A stretch of 64,000 nucleotides of DNA from NCBI RefSeq assembly GCF_000331535.1, contig NZ_AMZN01000014.1, positions 124,001 to 188,000 on the forward strand. Reading direction: 5' to 3'. The stretch comes from Fulvivirga imtechensis AK7. GTDB lineage: Bacteria > Bacteroidota > Bacteroidia > Cytophagales > Cyclobacteriaceae. The translations under genes and the position numbers were made by a program. Shown here one piece after another: positions 59,801 through 64,000 of the stretch. A model generated the notes under the pieces. That model ran no database searches, was not told the origin of the DNA, and was given only the letters and a program-made list of their open reading frames with translations. The first letter of the stretch is position 1, and each line of letters begins with the position of its first letter.

Positions 59801-61055
59801 AATCACCTGCATTGTTGAGGGATGGCCAGGGGGACAAGCCCATTACCTCACCAAACGGTTCAAAGTCTCTTGAATTAGCTTGTGGACAAAGAATAAGGAG
59901 TTCTCCTGGTAAGAGAAAAAGTTTTTCCAGTGTGGTGGCAGAAGCCTGATCTGCAAATGTCCAGCCGGATAAATCAAATATTTTTTCGCTGTTGTTCATT
60001 ATCTCTATATATTCAACTTCAGGAAGATCATTCGGTGGATTAGGGTCCGCAAAAATTTCATTGATGATAATATCTTTCTTTTCCGCCTCTTCTTCCCTGA
60101 AGTATAAAAATTCGATGGTGCTTGTTGTAATAGCATTCCCGTTGAGATCTGACACATGCTCGATCCGTAACTCATGAAGCTTCGCATTAATAAAAGAATT
60201 TGAAAATGTAAGATGCACTGTATTGCTCATATCATCAAGCTCGGCTTCTGTCGGTTGGCCAATTTCATGATCAACCAGATAATTGGTAATATCTTCTGCT
60301 GTAGATTGGCTTAAGGCTTCTGAAAATGTAACGGCCAATTCCGTTTCTGAAATAACATCCACCTGAGTAATAGCAGGAGGGCTTACATCTGTTACCGAAA
60401 CAAGAACATCATCAAAAAAGAAGCTGGTATTTCGCGTGCTGGTATGCTTCACCTTAAAGCCAAAATGTGGTCCCGTGACAAATTCCGTGTCGATAGCTGA
60501 ACCTATTAAGGTAAAAGTGGTCCCGCCAGAGGCATCTGCTTCAAGTGTCCAGAAGCCGAAAGCATCGCGGGTGATACGGATATTTACATCTATGCCTGAA
60601 GCCACCGAAGCATTTGGGTCCGCTATAATTGCAGTAGAAGAACTTGTCTTAAATAAATCAATACCATCTTCACTACCACTTTTGCCCAATCGTACAAAGT
60701 ACCCGGCCGGATTGTTACCAAGGTCACTTTGATCGCTTGCAAGAAATATCTCTATGTTATTAGTAGAACTGGGCGCTGAGCCATACCGCGCCTTGAACTC
60801 CCAAACGACAACTCCCGCTGATAGGTCAGGAATACCTGCGGTGCTCAGCCAAATAGTAGAGTTTGCTGATGGTCCGTTGCTTTGCAACTCCCCTGCTGTC
60901 ACCAGAAAATCCGAGCCATTACCCGAGTTGTTTGAGCTTGACCAAGCCGGGTTGCTGGTAAATTCGCCATCGGAAAAGTTATCACTGATTTGGCCAAATG
61001 AACAGAACGAGATGAGAGTAAATGGTAGAAAGCTGATACGAAAAAGAGTAAGCAA
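56838..61055 (-). CDS. Large secreted lamin-tail-domain protein with internal duplication
   Basis: This 1405-residue protein has a signal peptide (1-22; the only fitting start is TTG 61055), a jelly-roll domain (about 24-215), then alternating Ig-like (SbsA-type) domains and four lamin-tail domains (VIINEIYPNPSEEADLPNAE, EYVELYNNSDKILNLEGWTF, and others), and a FlgD-like C-terminus (about 1310-1405; VRILDLQGRTIRILSENDYL). Residues 388-637 and 653-903 are near-identical with a 266-residue period, coded by a DNA-level duplication. It is presumably a cell-surface or secreted adhesin/nuclease-associated protein. The C-terminus resembles sorting domains of T9SS cargo, but I cannot prove this. Confidence 0.85.
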   Translation of the reverse strand: MLTLFRISFLPFTLISFCSFGQISDNFSDGEFTSNPAWSSSNNSGNGSDFLVTAGELQSNGPSANSTIWLSTAGIPDLSAGVVVWEFKARYGSAPSSTNNIEIFLASDQSDLGNNPAGYFVRLGKSGSEDGIDLFKTSSSTAIIADPNASVASGIDVNIRITRDAFGFWTLEADASGGTTFTLIGSAIDTEFVTGPHFGFKVKHTSTRNTSFFFDDVLVSVTDVSPPAITQVDVISETELAVTFSEALSQSTAEDITNYLVDHEIGQPTEAELDDMSNTVHLTFSNSFINAKLHELRIEHVSDLNGNAITTSTIEFLYFREEEAEKKDIIINEIFADPNPPNDLPEVEYIEIMNNSEKIFDLSGWTFADQASATTLEKLFLLPGELLILCPQANSRDFEPFGEVMGLSPWPSLNNAGDYLYVKDNHGRTIDSVNYTTTWYRDTGKSNGGWSLEVINPGNTCHVSSNWIASESVSGGTPGQQNSVFDPAIDQEAPRLKSAWVVNETTLSLTFDEPLDPLSIKVPDFHINGSISVVSITQEERLEQLSCELSAAIPYNTVFNITADNVSDCSGNIISSGNAAEFILVAEVPVSEKDVIINEIYPNPSEEADLPNAEYVELYNNSDKILNLEGWTFSDVSTIGKLKGVILFPGDHIILCPQANSRYFESFGEVMDLSPWPSLNNAGDYLYLKDNHGRTIDSVNYTTTWYRDTGKSNGGWSLEVINPGNTCHVSSNWIASESVSGGTPGQQNSVFDPAIDQEAPRLKSAWVVNETTLSLTFDEPLDPLSIKVPDFHINGSISVVSVTQEERLEQLSCELSAAIPYNTVFNITADNVSDCSGNIISSGNAAEFILVAEVPVSEKDVIINEIYPNPSEEADLPNAEYVELYNNSDKILNLEGWTFSDVSTSSEITGLVLFPGDYAILCNEKDRELFDKFDNTAALNPWPALNNTSDDLLLKNNYGYRVDSVTYNSSWYKSSSKSAGGWALELIDPANLCGDSRNWAASESDAGGTPGLVNSVLSDKPDLSGPEMTEALGITPDTLLIRFNESLDPGSIIGATYTITGGINIKGVIPAAGWQEVGLVLSDPLVRGIPYTVAVDDLTDCNGNAIGKLNSKEFKLIEPADHSDIIINEILFNPRKGGIDFVELYNRSDKHINLKNWILANGKMDGESISPNQIKTITSDDYIIEPTEYVVLTTDEILLKEEYPFGKEDRFLKCSSMPAFPDDKGIVIIMRADSLWLDSLIYSADWHFDLLADDEGVSLERVSADVPANRADNWKSAASTVGFATPGYMNSQSRPEITNRKGVIIIEPKVIVPDGKGLNDFATINYSFEKPGYVANVRILDLQGRTIRILSENDYLAAEGFFTWDATDENGGKARLGYYIVYFEVFDLDGRTHQYKEKVVVGTRF
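58348..59895. repeat. Direct repeat, 798-bp period, inside the lamin-tail gene
   Basis: 58348-59097 and 59146-59895 match nearly base for base at a constant offset of 798 bp; only scattered single-base differences were seen, for example near 59000/59798. The 48 bp between the copies differ from the sequence after the second copy. Confidence 0.9.
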
Positions 61056-61258
61056 GAAGGTAATTATTTGGTTAATGACGAGTCAAGTACCAAAAATATA
61101 TTAATTAAAACAAATAATTAGATTATTAAATGAGAAATTCTGTGCCAAGTTTTATTTATAGCCAATAACAGGTATTTACGGATTTGCTGGTAACAGGGGA
61201 TATGTTGTAAATGATTAATGAAGGAATTTTGAAATGTTCAAAAAAATGAAAAACTACT

Positions 61259-61447
61259 ATGAAAACAATTAAAGATTTCCAACACAATGAGTTAGACCGC
61301 CAAACAGTCGAGAAGGTAATGGGCGGTGAGCCCGTTTCCGATGGATACGAAGAAGTATATTACGACCAGGGTGGCGTAACTCATGTATACCACTGCAGAA
61401 ATGGAAACTGTGTTTACATAAGAAGCATGGAAGGTATGATCGCTTAA
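61259..61447 (+). CDS. Double-glycine-leader peptide (RiPP/bacteriocin-like precursor)
   Basis: This 62-residue peptide has a leader-like N-terminus MKTIKDFQHNELDRQTVEKV followed by MGG (residues 21-23), the double-glycine cleavage pattern of peptides exported by peptidase-containing ABC transporters. The core would be 39 residues starting EPVSDG, rich in Tyr and Gly, with two cysteines in CRNGNC that could form a disulfide or thioether ring. A terminator follows directly. No modification or export gene is adjacent, so the producer machinery would have to be elsewhere. Confidence 0.65.
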   Translation: MKTIKDFQHNELDRQTVEKVMGGEPVSDGYEEVYYDQGGVTHVYHCRNGNCVYIRSMEGMIA

Positions 61448-61454
61448 ACCCATT

Positions 61455-61497
61455 AATGATGATGCTAACCGCCGGGTGGGCATCATCTTTTGTTTTT
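61455..61497 (+). terminator. Intrinsic terminator of the peptide gene
   Basis: GATGATGC and GCATCATC pair around a GC-rich loop that can itself pair (CCGCCGGGTGG), followed by TTTTGTTTTT. Confidence 0.8.
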
Positions 61498-61662
61498 AAA
61501 TAATAACCCTTTCTCCCGGTTATATTTTCTTCAGATCTTTCCCCCTTCGAAATCGATTGAAAAATTGCAACTCCTCAAAAAGACGTAAATAATTCAAATT
61601 ATCAATCGCAGTAACTGTCAAAAACACTATTTTTGAAGTACAATTTACGTTTAAATTATATT

Positions 61663-62655
61663 ATGAAGTTAGCTATTGTAGGAGCTACAGGCCTGGTAGG
61701 CCAGGAAGTACTCCGTGTAATCGAAGAGAGAAATTTTGAATTCGACCAGTTGTTACTGGTAGCCTCGGCAAGGTCCGTAGGCAAGACACAGGAATTCAAA
61801 GGAAAAACCTACACCATTATCGGCATGGAAGAAGCTGTTGCCAAACAGCCCGATATCGCTATTTTCTCAGCGGGTGGCAGCACCTCGCTGGAATGGGCGC
61901 CAAAGTTTGCCGAAGCCGGATGTATCGTTGTGGATAACTCTTCCGCATGGCGCATGAGCCCGGACCACAAATTGATTGTACCCGAGATCAATGCCGATGT
62001 TTTAAGGATTGATGACAGGATCATTGCCAACCCCAATTGTTCTACCATCCAGATGGTAATGGCATTGGCTCCGCTTCATAAGAAATATAAGCTTAAACGT
62101 ATTGTTGTTTCTACCTATCAATCTGTAACCGGTACCGGCAAAGCGGCTGTTGACCAGTTGATGAATGAGCGTAATGGTGTCGAGGGCGAAAAAGTTTATC
62201 CGCACAAGATCGATATGAACGTGTTGCCCCATATTGATGTATTCACGGACAACGGTTACACCAAGGAAGAAATGAAAATGGTGAACGAGACCAAGAAAAT
62301 ATTAGGGGATAACAGTATTGCCGTAACTGCCACCGCGGTGCGCCTGCCGGTAATGGGAGGTCACTCAGAATCTGTCAATGTCGAGTTCTACAATGATTTC
62401 GACCTGAAGGAAGTTCGCGAGATCCTGAGCAAAACTCCCGGAGTTGTGGTAGAAGATGATGTCGCTAATAATGTGTATCCCATGCCATTGAATGCCCACC
62501 ATAAAGATGAAGTGTTTGTAGGCCGTTTGAGAAGAGATGACTCTCAGCCCAACACACTAAATATGTGGGTAGTTGCTGACAACCTGCGAAAAGGCGCTGC
62601 TACCAATGCTGTTCAGATCGCGGAGTTTTTGGCTGCGAATAATCTGGTGTATTAA
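61663..62655 (+). CDS. asd: Aspartate-semialdehyde dehydrogenase
   Basis: This 330-residue protein from ATG 61663 has the NADP-binding start VGATGLVGQEVLRVIEERN, catalytic C126 in NPNCSTIQMVMALAPLH, and a second catalytic region VRLPVMGGHSESVNVEF. It makes aspartate semialdehyde for lysine, threonine, methionine and diaminopimelate synthesis. The upstream in-frame start at 61633 would add ten residues before the Rossmann strand and is unlikely. Confidence 0.93.
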   Translation: MKLAIVGATGLVGQEVLRVIEERNFEFDQLLLVASARSVGKTQEFKGKTYTIIGMEEAVAKQPDIAIFSAGGSTSLEWAPKFAEAGCIVVDNSSAWRMSPDHKLIVPEINADVLRIDDRIIANPNCSTIQMVMALAPLHKKYKLKRIVVSTYQSVTGTGKAAVDQLMNERNGVEGEKVYPHKIDMNVLPHIDVFTDNGYTKEEMKMVNETKKILGDNSIAVTATAVRLPVMGGHSESVNVEFYNDFDLKEVREILSKTPGVVVEDDVANNVYPMPLNAHHKDEVFVGRLRRDDSQPNTLNMWVVADNLRKGAATNAVQIAEFLAANNLVY

Positions 62656-62663
62656 AGTCACTT

Positions 62664-62692
62664 CACATCCCCGCTATATTTTCGGGGATGTG
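62664..62692. terminator. Bidirectional terminator hairpin
   Basis: CACATCCCCG and CGGGGATGTG pair between the convergent asd and AraC-type genes. Confidence 0.75.
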
Positions 62693-62696
62693 CTAT

Positions 62697-63743
62697 CTAC
62701 TTTTGATTTCTGTAACTAGATGGCGTCTGCGATGTAAATTTTGCAAAAGCCTTATTAAAGGTCACCTTATTATTAAACCCTGACTCAATGGCAATGGCCT
62801 CAATCTTATAATGGGTGAATTCTTTGCTTAACAGCATGTTTTTAGCATAGGTTATCCTATGGCGATTAATATAATCATTGAAGCTCTCGTTAATTCGTTC
62901 AGAAAGTGTTTGTGAAATATTGTGCGGCTTCTCCTTTATAATTTCCCCTAATTTCAATATTGTAAGGTCTCGCTGTAAAAATACCTGATACCGCTCTATT
63001 TGCTCCCTCATCTTAATTTCAATGCACTTCATATCACTCTCAGACAAAGACGAACTAAGATATTTTCTGGCTATTTGCTCTAAAAATCGCGGTTCACGGT
63101 ATAAAATAAAGCCTGTGATAAAAACGATACTGAAAGCCACCACATAATATACGATAAACTGTCTCCAACTGGCTGCGTATTCCGTTAGCCATGAGATGAG
63201 CACCGCTGTTGCAAAATAAATGGTGCAAATAGCCACAGCATATAACTTCTTCCTGCCATCAAGCAATTTATAGTTTTTGCGAATCATGACAATAAACACT
63301 ATTCCATATACCAGAATATGGATGGCTATGGCATAATTTACAGGCATCAATCGGTCCACGAAGTGTTGCTGAATGTAGAGGATTCGGGCTATATCTGGAA
63401 GTATCCAGATATCAGCATAATATCCCAACGCTACTAGTAAGGGCAGAAAATGTAAAAGATCATAAGCTCTTATTTGCCGATCTTTTAACAATGCTCTGAA
63501 GTGAAAGTACAGCACTGGGCCGTAGCAAAATCCCGATACAAAATAGAACCTCCCGTAAAACTGTGGATAGATGTGGGCCAAAGCGCTTGTTCCATATAAA
63601 AAAAGCAGCATGTCAAGCCCGAGCAGCAAAATAAAAATAGATAAAAAGGTATAAGTGTATCCTGACTTTTGAAAAAAAAGACCGCCGGAAATAAATATTG
63701 CAAGCAACCCGTAAGCCAAAAGCAGAAAGCGCAAATAGGTCAT
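62697..63743 (-). CDS. AraC-family regulator with membrane-spanning N-terminus
   Basis: This 348-residue protein has seven hydrophobic helices in the first 220 residues, then an AraC-type double HTH (about 240-345; DLTILKLGEIIKEKPHNISQ, INRHRITYAKNMLLSKEFTH, SGFNNKVTFNKAFAKFTSQT). Such membrane AraC regulators are frequent in Bacteroidota and probably sense a membrane or periplasmic signal. The gene that ends 10 bp upstream on the same strand may be its operon partner. Confidence 0.88.
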   Translation of the reverse strand: MTYLRFLLLAYGLLAIFISGGLFFQKSGYTYTFLSIFILLLGLDMLLFLYGTSALAHIYPQFYGRFYFVSGFCYGPVLYFHFRALLKDRQIRAYDLLHFLPLLVALGYYADIWILPDIARILYIQQHFVDRLMPVNYAIAIHILVYGIVFIVMIRKNYKLLDGRKKLYAVAICTIYFATAVLISWLTEYAASWRQFIVYYVVAFSIVFITGFILYREPRFLEQIARKYLSSSLSESDMKCIEIKMREQIERYQVFLQRDLTILKLGEIIKEKPHNISQTLSERINESFNDYINRHRITYAKNMLLSKEFTHYKIEAIAIESGFNNKVTFNKAFAKFTSQTPSSYRNQK

Positions 63744-63752
63744 CTTTTAAAA

Positions 63753-64000
63753 CTATTCTTTCAGTAAGATAAAAAGAATCTCCAGTTTTCCATACCAGGC
63801 CGGTCTTGAACCATTAGGATAAATCTCATCTACCATCCTCAGTTCGAGTTTATTTTTATCAATTATATATCTATAAAATTGCCGGCCACCTTCAAAGCCG
63901 GGTACCCGTGCAATATCGGCTGTAGTAATTATGAGAGAATCAGTCAACTCATACTTACCGGTGTTGAATACAATACGCTGAAAGGCGCTGATCATTTCCT
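63753..64000 (-). CDS. Protein of unknown function, 3' part only
   Basis: At least 82 codons are open to the window edge with no upstream stop, so the gene continues beyond 64000. The visible C-terminus, VFNTGKYELTDSLIITTADI, then FYRYIIDKNKLELRMVDEIY and RPAWYGKLEILFILLKE, looks like the closing strands of a lipocalin-like barrel. Its stop lies 10 bp before the AraC gene. Confidence 0.55.
   Translation of the reverse strand, partial: EMISAFQRIVFNTGKYELTDSLIITTADIARVPGFEGGRQFYRYIIDKNKLELRMVDEIYPNGSRPAWYGKLEILFILLKE

Noticed and set aside
58348-59895. Duplication as a pure assembly artefact
   Set aside because: Not excluded, but the copies differ at scattered bases and have distinct flanks, which argues for a real duplication.

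Overview
The window looks like a chromosomal piece of a Bacteroidota bacterium, most likely a marine or soil member of the Cytophagales. The evidence is a TonB-dependent receptor with an N-terminal carboxypeptidase-like regulatory domain, a DUF5916/CBM9-like outer-membrane protein, LytS/LytTR regulators, a TPR/PD40/OmpA lipoprotein, a lamin-tail protein with a FlgD-like C-terminus, short Crp/Fnr regulators, a DM13 lipoprotein and promoter boxes of the TAnnTTTG type. The genus cannot be fixed from the sequence alone.

Region 1 (about 1 to 20.5 kb) is an accessory defence and toxin-antitoxin island with many short repeats and several ruined genes. It holds a PIN-nuclease module with a large partner, two independent three-gene hipBST-type kinase loci (2.8-4.3 kb and 19.0-20.4 kb), a RadC-like JAB protein, an IetAS-type AAA ATPase plus subtilase pair with an upstream two-helix membrane protein, and a RelE-like toxin broken by a one-base frameshift next to its intact antitoxin. 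From 14.1 to 16.9 kb lie what look like the remains of a type I restriction locus: a DarG lacking its macro domain, an intact HTH plus nucleotidyltransferase pair with an array of palindromic operators, and an hsdR reduced to its two ends. A duplicated crp fragment and a 194-bp MITE-like element with perfect terminal inverted repeats, one copy of which carries a second nested element, add to the picture of repeated gain and loss. No transposase, integrase or phage gene was seen.

Region 2 (20.5 to 28.4 kb) carries a metallo-beta-lactamase-fold hydrolase, a large TonB-dependent receptor divergent from a LytS histidine kinase/LytTR regulator operon, and a membrane class III nucleotide cyclase. 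A pair of 14-bp direct repeats 21 bp apart between the receptor and the kinase fits a LytTR binding site.

Region 3 (28.4 to 47.5 kb) is mostly core metabolism and envelope: two convergent DNA glycosylases (SMUG2-like and AlkA), a second TonB receptor, the DUF5916 protein, a cupin, an M61 and an M1 peptidase, thioesterase, thiol peroxidase, PurM, a RelE/ParE toxin-antitoxin pair, a phosphoesterase and an OmpA-family lipoprotein.

Region 4 (47.5 to 64 kb) holds a DM13-domain lipoprotein operon, a two-gene heterodisulfide-reductase-like Fe-S electron transfer module, tRNA-Phe, a membrane histidine kinase, the rluB-scpB-dksA-like cluster, an isoaspartyl peptidase, a 1405-residue lamin-tail protein with a 798-bp-period internal duplication, an orphan 62-residue double-glycine-leader peptide, aspartate-semialdehyde dehydrogenase and a membrane AraC regulator.

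The most promising leads for something not yet described are the possible third gene of the IetAS locus, the PIN plus 265-residue partner module, the HTH/nucleotidyltransferase pair inside a dead restriction locus, and the orphan GG-leader peptide.
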